From the NCBI GenBank assembly GCA_026826555.1, contig JAKSZT010054334.1, positions 28,583,317-28,647,316 of the forward strand: 64,000 nt of DNA, in the 5' to 3' direction. Below are positions 1-12,519 of this stretch, piece by piece; positions within the stretch are counted from its first letter, which is position 1, and the number at the start of each line of letters is the position of its first letter. The translations under genes and the position numbers were made by a program. The stretch comes from Tolypeutes matacus. Lineage: Eukaryota > Chordata > Mammalia > Cingulata > Chlamyphoridae. A model generated the notes under the pieces. The model was not told where the DNA came from. It did no database searches and saw only the letters and a list, made by a program, of their open reading frames with translations.

Positions 1-2920
1 ATGATAGAAGAAAGAATAAGTGATACCGAAAAACAGAACAGCTAAAATTGAAGAGAGAAAAGAATGGAAAAAAAGGAGCAGGGGCTCAAGGAGTTGAATG
101 ACAACACAAAATGCAACAACATACGTGTCATGGGAGTTCCAGAAGGAGAAGAGAAGGGAAAAGGGGCAGAAAGAGTATTTGAGGAAATAATAACTGAAAA
201 TTTCCCAACTCTCATGAAAGAAATGAACTTACATATCCAAGAAGCACACCATACCCCAATCAGAATAAATCCAAAGAGACCTACTCCAAGACACATACTA
301 CTCAGAATGTCAAATGTCAAAGATAAAGAGAAAATTCTCAGAGCAGCAAAGGAGACACAAACCATCACGTACAAAGGACATCCAGTAAGACTTAAGAGAT
401 TTCTTTTCAAAAACCATGGAGGCGAGAAGACAGTGGTGTGATGCAATTGGGATACTGAAAGAGAAAAACTGCCAGCCAAGAATTCCTTATAAGGCAAAAT
501 TGTCCTTCAAATATGAAGGTGAGTATAAAATACTCACAAACAAACAGAAACTAAGAGAGTTTGCAAAAAATAATCCACTTTTGCAGGAAATATATTAAAG
601 GAAGCCTCAGACCCTGAAATAAAAAGACAGGAGAGAGAGGCCTGGAGGAGAGTATAGAAGAAAGAATAGAGAAAGGATAACCAAAAGAGTAAAAAGACAG
701 ACAAAAGTATGATAGGACATAAGAAAACCAAAAAATAAAATGGTGGAAGTAAAAATACATTTAGAGTAATATCATTGAATGTGAATGGATTAAACTTCCA
801 GTTCAAAAGATACAGGCTGACAGAATGGATAAAAAACATAAGTCAGCCATATGCTGCTTACAAGAAACTCACCTTAGAATCAGGGATACAAAACAGCTGA
901 AAGTGAAAGGCTGGAAAAAGATACTCCATGCAAATAGTAACCAGAAAAAGAGCACGGGTAGCTATACTAATATCAGACAAAACAGACTTTAAATTCAAAA
1001 AAGTTATAAGAGATACAGAAGGCCATTATATATTAATAAAAGGGACAATCCACCAGGAAGATATAAAGTCACAAATATCTGTGTACCTAACCAGAGTGCC
1101 CCAAAATACATAAGAAAAACTCTGGCAAAACTGAAGGGAGAAATAGACACCTCTACAAAAATCGTTGGAGACTTCAACACCCCACTCACATCATTAGATA
1201 GAACAACTAGACAGAAGATCAACAAGGAAACATAAAACTTGAACAATATAATAAACGAGTTAGACCTAACAGACATATACAGAACAATGCATCCAAACTC
1301 AGTGGGTTATACATTCTTTTCAAGTACCCATGGATCTTTCTCTAAGATAGACCACATGTTAGGGCACAATGCAGGTCTCAATAAATATAAAAAGACTGAA
1401 ATTATACAAAGCACCTTCTCAGATCATAATGGAATGAAACTGGAAATTAATAATAGACAGGAAAAAAGTAAATTTGCCAATGTGTGGATGCTGAACAACA
1501 AACTCTTAAATAATCAGTGGGTCAAAGAAGAAATTGCAAGTGAAAGCAGTAAATACATTGAGACAAACAAAAATGAACACAATTTATCAAAACTTATGGG
1601 ATATGAAGGCAGTCTTGAGAGGGAAATTTATAGCCCTAAATGCCTATATTAAAAAACAAGAAAGAGCTAAACTCAAAGATTTAACTGAACAACTAGAGAA
1701 ACTAGAAAAAGAACAGCAAACCAATCCCAAAGTAAGCAGGAGGAAAGAAATACTAAAGATTAGAGCAGAAATAAATGAAATTGAGAACAACAACAGTAAC
1801 CAAAATAGAGAAAATCAACCAAACCAAAAGCTAGTTCTCTGAGATCAATAAAATTGACAAACCCCTAGCTAGACTAACAAAGAAAAAAAGAGAGAATGTG
1901 CATTCAATGAAATAAAAAATCAAAGGGGAATGTTATGACTGACCCCACAGAAATAAAAAAGATCATAAGAGGATATTATGGAGAAACTATATGCCAACAA
2001 ACTAGACAATCTAGATGAAATGGACAAATTCCTAGAAATACACAAACAACCTACACTGACATTACAAGAAATAAAAGAAATTAACAAACCAATTCCATTT
2101 AAGGAGATTGAATCCGTCATCAAAGATCTCCCAGCAAAGAAAAGTCCAGGACCAGATGGCTTCACAGGTGAATTCTTCCAAGCATTTTGAAAAGAATTAA
2201 CACCAATCCTGTTTAAACTCTTCCAAAACATTGAAGAGGAGGGAAAATTACCCAACGCATTTTATTAAGCCAATGTCACCCTAATACCAAAGCCAGATAA
2301 AGATACTACAAGAAAAGAAAATTACAGACCTATCTCTCTAAGAAACATAGATGCAAAAATTCTCAATAAAATACTTGCAAATAAAATCCAAGAGCATATC
2401 AAAAGACTTACACATCATGACCAAGTGGGATTTATTCCTGGATTGCAAGGCTGGTTCAACATAAGAAAATTAATCAACATAATATACCACATTATCAAAC
2501 TGAAGGAAAAGCCACTGTGGAGAAGTGTTTGGCAGTTCCTAAAGAAGCTTAATATAGACTTGTCACGTGACCCTGCAATCCCACTACTGGGTATATACCC
2601 AGAAGAACTGAGAGCAGTGACATGAACAGACATCTGCACACCAATGTTCATAGCAACATTATTCATGATTGCCAAAATTGGAAACAACCCTGGTGTCCAT
2701 CAACTGATGAATGGATAAACAAATTGTGGTCTATCACATGATGGAATATTATACAGCTGTAAGAAGAAATGAAGTTATAAAGCATATGACAACATGGATT
2801 AACCCAGAGGACATTATGTTGAGAGAAGCAAGCCAGACACAAAAGGACAAATATTGTATGCTTGCGCTACTATGAACCAAATATATTGTGCAACATATTG
2901 TATGATTAAAAAAATTCCGT
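1..2920 (+). mobile_element. Degenerate L1 LINE (ORF1, ORF2 remnants, internal deletion)
   Basis: About 64-440 encodes the ORF1 RNA-binding region (NNIRVMGVPEGEE, RINPKRPTPRHILLRM, VKDKEKIL). A frameshift near 420-440 moves into another frame that continues the ORF1 carboxy-terminal domain (QWCDAIGILKEKNCQPR, KLSFKYEGE) to about 596. ORF2 follows with endonuclease-like segments (LNVNGL, DFNTPL, SKIDHMLG, SDHNGMKLE) and reverse-transcriptase segments ([42 protein letters not shown]), all with frameshifts and stops. Near 2500 it jumps to the distal L1 motif around GGTATATACCCAGAAGAACTG, so the middle of ORF2 is deleted. The 5' end lies outside the window. Confidence 0.93.
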
Positions 2921-3224
2921 GTATCCAGTACATTTAATTGAGAAATGCATGTTTTTATTCAACTGTGCTTTCTTTTTAAATTATTGCCTATATTTTCAAT
3001 TATGAAATGTATGAAATAAAATAAAAAGAATAAGTGAACTATAGATGTAATTGGCGGAGTCCAATATACCTTGAGTCACATCAGAGCCTTAAGAAAGGCG
3101 AGAAATGTTGAATTCTTTTCCTTTGGGAAGTATGAGGGCTGTCTTAAATAGCACTTTGTGGAGTTTACTAGATTCAGGGCTTTAGCTTGTGGGTCTAAAA
3201 TTTCCAGAGTAGGATACATGATGG

Positions 3225-3440
3225 AGTAGTGAAATAAAAATAGCCAGTACTTAAATACAGTGCTTATTGTGTGCCAGGCATTTTTCTAGGCATTGTAAGT
3301 CATATACACTCATTTATCCTTCACAACAGCCCTAGGAAGTGTTTTTATCACCATTTTACCAAAGAGGAAATGGAGCCACAGAAGGGTAAGTAACTTGCCC
3401 CTGTCATGCAGGATTTGAAGGAGGCAACCTGGTGCACAGT
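3225..3440 (+). repeat. MIR SINE
   Basis: Shows the MIR order: TGTGCCAGGCATT, TTCTAGGCATTGTAAGTC, an ATCCTTCACAACA segment, then ACCAAAGAGGAAATGGAG and GGTAAGTAACTTGCCC. Confidence 0.8.
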
Positions 3441-3834
3441 CCCTGTACTGTCTCTGGGCCTGCCCATGAGCTGTGATGGGCTCCCTGTGTTGGAATGAAC
3501 AACTCATGCCCAGAAGCCATGATCCTAGCATCAAGCCCAAGCTTGGGGAAGAAAGGAAGGAAACTGGAAGGGAAGAGAAGGTAGCAGAGGAGAGAGATTA
3601 CAATGGATAAGCCTTATCAGGTTTTAGGCTTTCAATTATTTTACTAACCTCTTCCTAACCCTTATGTATGTAAATAAGTATTCCCTCTTTCAGTGGGCTC
3701 TATAGCTACTTGAGTATAGATTCATGGCAAATATTTTCCCATAGATCCCTTGAATATATGCATATGTATGTGTATACTCACACACATACCTAATTTCCAA
3801 TTTAAGACTGTAAACCCTTCAAGAGTTAAAAGCA

Positions 3835-4330
3835 GTTGCTCTATGTCATTCATCCTTTCCACAGGCACTGGGTTAGGAGCTGAGAATACAAAGAGGACTA
3901 AGACAGTCTCCTCCCATGAGAAGTTTCCTTCCACTGGGGGAGCCAGATGTGTGATCCCATGGTGGCAGCATAATGGGAATATGTAAAATGAGCGCACAGC
4001 CAAGAGAGCAACCAATCCCTGGGGTGGAGTCAGGAAAGGCTTCTCAGAGAGAATGTCATAGGCATTGAATTTTGAAGAAAGTGCTCTCCAGGTGCTTGCA
4101 GAGTGGGGTAGGATGGGGGCATGATGGAGGAATTGCAAGCAGAGCCAGCAGGATGTACCAAGGTGCCATACAATGAGGTATTTGGAGTGACTGGACATTA
4201 GTCAATATGCAGCAAGACCAGGCTCTGAAGGTCCATAGAGGGAATTCAAAGGAATTTGGTCTTTACCCTGTGAGCAATGAGAGGCCACTTTATGTGGGTT
4301 TGGGGGTTTAGAGAAGACCTGTAGGAATAT
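3835..4330 (+). repeat. Ancient mammalian interspersed repeat
   Basis: Contains CACTGGGTTAGGAGCTGAG, GTCAGGAAAGGCTTCTCAGAG and TTTGGTCTTTACCCTGTGAGCAATGAGAGGCCA in order. The same order recurs at about 23.0, 34.8, 48.1 and 55.0 kb. I recognise it as an old mammalian repeat but cannot name the family with certainty. Confidence 0.5.
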
Positions 4331-4390
4331 AGCTAATTTCACATAACAATCAGCAGCAAAAGTTGCTTGACTGCCTGGACTAACAGAGGA

Positions 4391-4830
4391 CTTTTTTTTT
4401 TTTTAAATAATATTTTTCTTTAGTTTTAAAGGAGCTTTAGATTACATACATGTTACATCGAAAATATAGGGGATTCCCATATACTCCATCCTCTCCCTCC
4501 CACACTTTCCCCCGTTAACAACATCTTTCATTAGTGTGGTACATTTGTTACAATTGATGAACATATGTTGAAGCATTGCTACTTATCATGGTCTATAGTT
4601 TACATTATGGTTTACACTTTGTACTGCACAATTTTATAGATTTTGACAAAATTTATAATGACTGGTATCTGTCATTGTAATATCATGCAGAACAATTCCA
4701 ATGTCCCCAAAACGCCCCATGTTACACCTATTGTTTACATAAGACTTACTTTTGCACTGATGACTCAGAAAACTTTCAAGAACTGCTTTAGGAAATACTT
4801 GATATTATCAGGAATATTTTTATGAGGAAT
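4391..4830 (-). mobile_element. L1 3' end, 5'-truncated
   Basis: Begins with a T-tract (the poly(A) tail on the minus strand), then ATATAGGGGATTCCCATATACT, TTACAATTGATGAACAT and GGTCTATAGTTTACATTATGG. The same block occurs at 12.5-13.5 kb (minus) and 13.95-14.8 kb (plus), marking a family of L1 3' untranslated regions in this genome. Confidence 0.75.
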
Positions 4831-4839
4831 ATTTCCCTT

Positions 4840-5870
4840 CCTTACGTTAATAATAAAAACACCAGCCCAGGAAAAGCACTGATGCTGGCATTGCCCTTAT
4901 TAAGCTCATACTGCTAATCAAAGGTCTTTTCAAAGCAGTATGTCAAAACTAGGCCTGGGTTTTGATGATCTAGATTGTATTTGAAGGTCAGTCTAGTACT
5001 TATATGGGAGACTTCACCCCTCAAATGTTGTGGCTTAAGGGCAATATACTCAGCAGAACATTGGTGTCAGGCAGGATCTTGTAAAAGTAACAGAGGGGCT
5101 ATAATTTTGATGGCTGGTTTAGGTTTCCCTTAGAAAATGGGATAATGGTTCATTTTTTACAGAAAATTTTATTGAGCACTTCTCAGTGGCAAGCATGGCA
5201 TTAGAAACTGAAGCCATATGCCCTCATCTTCAACAAGTCATGCTTTCAGACCCTGCTATAGAGAAACACCATCAGTGAAATACCGGACACGTCTGGTTTC
5301 CAGTGATTGGGTTGAAATGCTAATTGTGTATTTTCATTTCCTCCACTGGAAAACTGCAGGCCACACTGTTATGAATGTCATCTATGTGCCCCGCAGAACA
5401 TTAAATGGTAAAAGAGGATGGCCAACAGCAAAAGCCTGGAATGGGACCAATTTACCAGCACTCGATACTTATATTGACCCTACTCTTGGCAGCTGAGTGG
5501 GGGGCCAAGAGTAGGTCATTGCCCCATAACCAAGCAGCTGTTGGTAAAGTGAGCTGGCTCTGGAAAACCGCAAGGAGGGAGGGCTGAGAATACAGTTTAG
5601 TGATGCATGAAGCCTACATGCTAATAAAGTGGCTGTACTGGAGATTCCTGGGAATCACCAACAGCAGAGATGCTGGCCTGGGAGGCAGCTGGAAAGCACG
5701 GAAAGTCTTTGGGAATAAAATGCATCAAAAGCAAGAAGCAAAGGAAACCAAGAAACAAATTCCTGGATGCAGAGGTTGTTAGTGAGTTGTACTGTGCTCT
5801 GTTCTTACACATGTATAACAATCACCTTTAGGACTGCTATCACCAAGTACAAAGAACAGCAAGACTATAT
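4840..5870. other. Unassigned intron sequence
   Basis: No repeat family or exon recognised. Short open frames here have no recognisable domains. Confidence 0.4.
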
Positions 5871-5874
5871 ACAC

Positions 5875-5967
5875 TTTTTTTTTTTTTTTAGGAGATACTG
5901 GGGATTGAACCCAGGACTTCGTTCATGGGAAGCAGGCACTCAACCACTTGAGCTACATATGCTCCCT
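5875..5967 (-). mobile_element. DAS-type tRNA-derived SINE fragment
   Basis: On the minus strand the unit reads GTAGCTCAAGTGGTTGAG, TGCCTGCTTCCCATG and GGGTTCAATCCCCAGTATCTCCT followed by poly(A). The A-box-like and B-box-like segments are those of the xenarthran DAS SINEs. CTATATA occurs on both sides and may be a remnant of the target duplication. Confidence 0.8.
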
Positions 5968-6894
5968 ATATATATACTTTTATGTACAAAACTATATACA
6001 TACTCACCTATCAGAGGTTGAATAAACAGTTTGTATGTATTTTCCAGAGATATTCTCCTGATATCCATCCTTTGGTGATTTACTAGAAATAAACATATTA
6101 TGTGGACATGTGAATATTGAGCCATGTTCCCTAATATTGTTGCATATACCCATATGCATGGGAGGAAACACACACATACCCTCACACGGCCATGTTATTA
6201 CTATTCATTGTGATGTCACATGCCAAGACAATGTACTGGCACCATTCCTTCTTTTTAATCTGGAGAGAGATTGATACACAAACTATCTCCAACTTGACAT
6301 ATCCATCAAATAAATAGAGAAGGGAATAAGGAGAGCAGGAACAAGTTTAAACAGAAACAAACATCATGAAATTTATACTTGCACCTTAATTATTTACTAA
6401 AAGAAAGCTATATATACTCTAACATAGACACATGAAACACACAAAACATGAGCCAGTGCAAGCACATTCCCACATAAACCATTCCCAGGGAGAAAGAGAG
6501 ACTCTTGAACTTATAAAAAACTATACAAATTTTTATCTTTACTTGAAAACTTCCAATAAAGAACAATTTAGAATGATAGCAAAAAAAAATGTATTATATT
6601 TTTAAAGTCCACTTTTTTCCATTTCTTATATTACTCCAGTTTGTAAATGTCTATTTCCTGGAGACAAATGAAATCTGTAATTTACTAATCAGTTGGCTGC
6701 TCATAATTGCTTCCCAAATACCCATGCTACCTGGGAGTATATTAGGATTGGAAGAAATATGTTCCCATTATTTCATATACGCAAATAGTGTCTATAAGCC
6801 TCATTTGGGATTTTTAAAAGGGGAAATATCTCTCTCCCTTCAAACTATCCCTGGGCCGACTGCTGTCAGAACTGGAATCCACTTCATGGAACAT

Positions 6895-7065
6895 GTAACC
6901 ACCACAATACTAAGAGTTTGCACAAATTTATGTGTGATGTATCATTACCCCTATTTTACAGATGAAGAAACTGAGACTTGAATAGGTGAAGTAACTTTGC
7001 AAAGGCCACATGGTGATTTAATGACAAACAAGGACTCAAACACAATCTGATCCCAGGGCCTAAGG
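6895..7065 (+). repeat. MIR SINE
   Basis: Contains ATTTTACAGATGAAGAAACTGAG followed by GTGAAGTAACTTTGCAAAGGCCACA, the conserved MIR core. Confidence 0.75.
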
Positions 7066-7216
7066 TCTCCATTCTCTATTGCATTGTCAGTGATCACATT
7101 TTTAGGGAAGTGAGGGATGTTTGCAGGGAATCACCATCCTTGTTAGGTTGAGGTACAGGAAGGCAACCAATCTTTCCAGAATTATTAGCCTGATAGGCCA
7201 TAATATTCTGTCTTAT

Positions 7217-7527
7217 AGCAATGGTTCTCAAACTTGAATTTGAATTAGAATCACTTGGATTTTATGAAGTTGAAACATAATTGTTGGTAACTTTATCATT
7301 AAAATGTTTATAGTTTACAAGAATAATAAATACATTTTAATTAAATTAAAAAAAAAAAAAAAAAAGAATCACTTGGAGAGCTTGATAAGCCATAAATTAC
7401 TGGGTTCTACTTATAGACACTATGATTCCAAAGGTCTGGAGTGGAGCCAAACAATGTGCATTTCTAACAGATTCCCAGGTGATGTTGGTTCTATTGAGCC
7501 ATGGACCACACTTGAGAATTACTGTTT
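7217..7527 (+). mobile_element. MER5-like hAT transposon relic, interrupted
   Basis: Starts AATGGTTCTCAAACTTG and ends ACACTTGAGAATTACTG, degenerate inverted ends of a MER5-type element, with TTTCTAACAGATTCCCAGGTGATG in the middle. It is split by a poly(A)-tailed insertion at 7260-7364. Confidence 0.75.
7260..7364 (+). mobile_element. Small poly(A)-tailed retro-insertion with target duplication
   Basis: About 85 bp of AT-rich sequence ending in an A-tract, bounded by the 13-bp direct repeat AGAATCACTTGGA at 7247-7259 and 7365-7377. That repeat is part of the MER5 element it interrupts. An AATAAA occurs before the tail. The source transcript is not recognised. Confidence 0.75.
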
Positions 7528-8290
7528 GTGGTGGGTTGAATTATGTACCCCAGTTTGGAAATGTTCTTGGTCTTCATCCACATTCTGATATGTGTGGACC
7601 CATTTCCGGCAGTTTGCGATTATTTTATGAATCCCAAAAAGAGAAAGATTGTGTTTGTAAACTATTCCTCTGGGTGTGATACTCTTTGATTACATTGAAT
7701 TCAGTTGAGGGGCCTTTGATTAGATTACTCGATAAGTGAGGCATGACTCAGGTTGAGGCCTTGCCCCCTTGCTGAGTCTGATATAAATGGACTCATTCAG
7801 ATAGACAGACAGACAGACAGAGGGAAAAGGGAGCTAGCATATTTGATTCTTCCATGTGAGAGAGAGGACTGTTTAAGCATGAAGCCCCCAAGAGTGGGTC
7901 CATCTAGGAGCTCAAGAGGAGACTAGCCTTGCTATGCCTGAGAGCTTACAGCTGAACTTGGTAAGAGAGTGGAACAGCCAAGCCTGATGTAGAAGGCCTG
8001 GAAAGAGACAAGCCTTATGTTTGGTTGCTCAAAGCTGAGCTCCAAAAGACGGTAGATTCTAGAGGGGAAAGCAGAGACTTCCACAGAGATTGGAGGCTAT
8101 CTTGCTTCACTGGGTGGCAACAATGCCAAGATCAACAGTAGCTGACTTGGGTGAGAAAGCACCTCTTATGGTGCCTTGAGCTGGACTTTTCACAGCCTTG
8201 GAACTGTGAGCTTTTACCCCCAAATAAATACCCTTTATAAAAGCCAACACATTTCTGGTACTTTGCATTGGCAGCCCTTTGGCAAACTAA
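7525..8290 (+). mobile_element. LTR of MaLR/ERVL type (solo)
   Basis: Starts near GTGGTGGGTTGAATTATGTACC and ends AAATAAATACCCTTTATAAAAGCCAACACATTTCTGGTA...CCTTTGGCAAACTAA, with a TATA-like and polyadenylation region in the order typical of MaLR LTRs. A second member lies at 32905-33550. A (GACA)n run sits inside at about 7803-7822. No internal retroviral genes are visible. Confidence 0.65.
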
Positions 8291-8339
8291 ATTAAATCCA
8301 TTGTTTAAGGTATGGCCCAACTGTATAAGGTTGGGCTTT

Positions 8340-8656
8340 AATCTGGATTACTGATTAAACAAAATAACAGAATGAAATTCAGACAGAGGAAGCCTTGGAA
8401 GAAGCCATAAGTGAAGAGAACCCAGAGGAGAAATGAGAAGACATCACCATGTGCATTGCCATGTGACAGAAAAGCCAAGGAACCCCAAGGATCACCAGCA
8501 GCCAGCCCCATACTGCCTCAGTCTTTGGGGAGAAAGCATTGCCTTGCTGATGCTTGAATTTGGACTTCTGGCCTCAAACCATGAACCAATAAATCTCTGT
8601 TGTTTAAGCCAAGCTTCTGTATCAAATTTGTTTTAGCAGCCAGGAAACTAAGACAC
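8340..8656 (+). mobile_element. Second MaLR-type LTR fragment
   Basis: Ends with GAACCAATAAATCTCTGTTGTTTAAGCC and GCAGCCAGGAAACTAAGACA, the 3' end pattern of MaLR LTRs. It directly follows the LTR at 7525-8290, so one may have been inserted next to the other. Confidence 0.6.
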
Positions 8657-9834
8657 TGTTCTATATGATTCTATGCAACATGATCATGACATTAGTTTAG
8701 AGACTCTGGAATCACTTTAGTTTTAGAAAATAAATTATAAGAACCATTATAGTTTAAAAAAGAATAAAATATAGTCACCATAGTTAAATACTTCAAGCAT
8801 TCTTTAGTTTTAGCACTCCCATGAATCAAGTTAATATTCTTTTATTCATCTATTCAGTAAATCAAAAATCTAGACTATGATGTTTAATAGAATATTTCTA
8901 ATTCTAAAAAAAAAAAATCAGTTTCTTAAGCAATTCAGTATTGTAGTTGTTTGTTTCCCATGAGACTTATTTCTTTAAAAAGCAAAATAGATTGGTGTGA
9001 TATCCCATAGGGGTGACAGTGTTTGAGAGAGGTCATTATATAAATATAGAATAAACATCTATGTTATTTTTATTCTATTTGCCAACATTTGTGCTCTTGC
9101 TTTCACATTATATTATTTCAGTACCACTTATCTACTTATCAATTTCTTTCAGACTTAGTAATTACTTGCTAATTTAAAAATTTTCTCTGAAATGTTTTAT
9201 CTTTTAGATTAATTGAATGACAGTGGAAATTATTGCTTTTATCACACCAGAGTGAGAATTAGATTAAAGAGAAAAATCAATCTTGAGGTGGCATTTTACA
9301 AAGTAAAATTGTACATGGGTTTGGACATTTGCTCACCTGGTACTGAATGCCTTGGAGCCCCCACAGGTCCCTCCACCCCTTCTGTGGAATACTCTCTCCT
9401 TGGCCTCTTTGAAATGGGCTCTGATTAACATGTGTCTCCTATATCTGCATTTGTATGCCCCACAATTGCATTACCCCACAACTATGCTAATCTTTGTTAT
9501 TATACTCCTTGAAAATCTAATGGATTGTGAACCCTTGACCTTGGTTGACATCTTCCTCAACATCCATCACTACAGGCAGCAGTTTTTATGGGGACATCAG
9601 TTTTCTATAATTACAGCCAGGGTGTATCTACTGAAAGTTAAATCCCTTAATTCAGATTAGAGGTAAACAATGGCAGATGGAACCATGTAACATGAGACTC
9701 CAAATTAGCATATTAGGAATATTTGTGTAATTGTATATAGCCTATTATATAATCATAGAGGTTTATGTGAGAACCTTCAAGTGGCTATCCTACTACTCAT
9801 ACATGTGTTATACTAAAATATTACTTAGTACTTA

Positions 9835-10290
9835 GTTTCCTAGGCTGCTCCTGCAAATACCATTAAATGAGTTGGCTTAAACACTGGGAATTTATTAGCT
9901 TATAGTTTTGAGCCTGGGAAAATGTCCAAACCAAGGTATCATCAAAGCAATGCTTTTTGCCTGAATACCAAAGACCAGCTGCCGGCGAATCTTGGCTCTT
10001 CTGCCACATGGCAAGGCACATGGCGGCATCTGCTGGTCTCTCTCTTCTCTTCCAGGTTTTGTTGATTTCAGTTCCTTGCTTCCATGGCTTTCTCTTTCTT
10101 TGTCTGAATTTCATTCTTTTATAAAGTAATAGGATTAAGACCCATCCTGGTTGAGGTGGGATACAACTTAACTGAAGTAACTTCATCAAAAGGTCCTACT
10201 TACAATGGGTTTACACCCACCGGAATAGATTGTTTAAGAACATGGTTTTCTAGGGGTATGAAGAGCATCAAACCACCACAGTCCTTCCAG
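9835..10290 (-). mobile_element. MaLR-type LTR, minus orientation
   Basis: Reads TTTCCTAGGCTGCTCCTGCAAATACCATTAAATGAGTTGGCTTAAACACTGGGAATTTATTAG, the complement of the usual LTR 3' end, then TTCTGCCACATGGCAAGGCACATGG and AAGACCCATCCTGGTTGAGGTGGG. Confidence 0.65.
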
Positions 10291-12500
10291 CGATTTTTAT
10301 TTATCAACTTTGTAGTATTGGACACAGTATGAAAATCTAAACACTCAGAATGCAATATATGCTTAGTGTGTCTTCTACTTAAAAGAAGTTTACCTAAAAA
10401 TAATAGCATCTATTCTGAAGCATAGATAATTTCAAATTATCTATGTATTTTATAGTTATAAATTATATAATATAATACATACAGCAAAATATTTGAAATA
10501 AATTTCTGATACCTATTCTCCACGTATGTCCTTGTGTATACAGCAGTATCCTTTGGTTGTGTATGTCTGGTTCCAGCATTGGAGCTGTAATAAAAAGCAT
10601 TTTACTTCATGTTTAAAGTTTATTTACAAAGGTAGCAAAAACTACAAGGCTATTATTCCATTGAATGCAAAAAAGTAATGCTTCTCTATTTCTTCTAAAA
10701 TATAACTTTTGAAATATAAATGCTAAGGTTGTATTAATCCACTTCTGCAAAATTTCTTTATTTTGTATCTCCCATTTTGTTCTGAATTCCACTGTTTTGG
10801 CCCACTTCCAGAGTATTATTATGAAAATCGGTCACTCAGGAAGTCTGTTGTAGAGCATGAGGATTATTTGGAATATTTGTGTCATATGTTTTAGCACCTG
10901 TTGCCCTGATGTCCTATTCATATTTCCAAACCATAAGTTTATCAACAAACCTCAAACCAAGAGTGGACCTTAAGTAACTATCATAACAACATGTGGTTTA
11001 ATGAAGCCTTTAGATCTACCTAAACCATATCAAAATCAAGGTCACAAGTGTATTCTGTAAAAAATAGTAAACGGAGGCTATCTTTTTAAAAGAATTATTC
11101 TTTTCTTAAGAGTTTTCTTTTAATAAGAATCCCCTTCATCCTCTTTTTCACTAAGTAGAATTATCACCTTTAAGATGCTCCATTCCGTTTTCTCCTTTTG
11201 AGGAGATAGAATAATGCAAAGTAGCATTTATCTTTTAAAAATGTTTTTACCACGCAATGTAAAAAGACTACAAAGACTAGTTGCTAATGCAACACCTTTG
11301 TGTAAGGCTGTTTATACCCAGCAAATATTCAAATTAGACTTTTCTATATTTCAAAAGCAGTGTCAGGTTGAATGTGGGAAGTTTAAAAAGCAGGGGGAAC
11401 AGTCCTGTCATTTATTTCATAATTGACCACTGTACCTGAGATTGTTTCTGGTTTCATAAGAATAGGCAGTGGTTCCGGTAGACTGGCTGTTTAGAGCACT
11501 GGTGAATCCACTGACCTGACCATCCAGGCTGAAAAAGCAATGCAGATCTTTGGCTCTTAAAATCAAAGTCACTTAGAGGCTTTTTGTTTTATTAAAATTC
11601 TATTTAATTAACATTGTTGTGAACGTTTTTTGTCTGGTTTCTTCACAGACACACACATGAATACCTTTACTGTTTTACTCCTTCCATAGAAATCACTATT
11701 TTACTAAGATTATTCCACACACATATACCACATTAGCTAACTCTAGGGTTAGAATACTTTTTATCAAGGGAGGAAATCATCTGAATTTGGTTCCAGTCAC
11801 ATTTGCACATCAGTATTTTAGAAAGCTTTCCATGTGCAAAATATCTAAAATGCTATCTATTTGATGAAAATGATCCAGGGGTTGTTTTGAGAGATGCCAG
11901 TTTCCATTTAGTCTTTGCTGGAAAGTAATACTTTAAAGATTGCGGAAGAATTCTGACCTAGATTTCTGCTCATCTGAAATGTCACTGTGTTTAACAAAGT
12001 ACAGGCATATTTAGCATTTTCCTCTGAAACAGAGGAAATTCTTAATGTCAGAATAGTGAAAGTTTTAGCTCCTATTCCTCCTCCATGTCAGTAAACTTTG
12101 CTATAGGAAAGACATGAAAAGCAGAGAGGCTTAGATCTTATCACCCCTTATCATTCTCAAACAGGCTTTTCCTTCTCTTTCCACATAGGCTTAAAGAAGA
12201 GGAAAACGTTCACTCACATATTATTATCTCTGGAATAAAGAAAATCATCTTCTGGTTTTAAAGACATATTTCACAAAACATACAGCTGAGTTAAAATGGT
12301 ACTAAATAATGGAAAGATGGGAATAATTTGCAAACAGTACCATTTCCTAGTTGTGTTTATGAGGATTATTATAATGCCTTCATGAAAGATTTAATTTTTA
12401 CACTTTTGAATAAATACCAATTACAAGTAAATAAATTTGGAATATGGTACAACAGACTCTTTCATTTATTTGTCCCTTATGTAGGTATTGAGGGTGATAA
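10290..12500. other. Unassigned intron sequence
   Basis: AT-rich sequence without a recognised exon or a confident repeat family. Confidence 0.4.
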
Positions 12501-12519
12501 TCTTTTTTTTCCCTTTTTT

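Noticed and set aside
64..598. Two overlapping frames that could be called a protein gene
   Set aside because: They are the frame-shifted halves of L1 ORF1, not a host gene.
4920..4990. A TTTGATGATCTAG stretch resembling the complement of a sciellin repeat core
   Set aside because: The minus-strand translation (NLDHQNPGL-like) lacks LIKV and no suitable acceptor and donor frame it.
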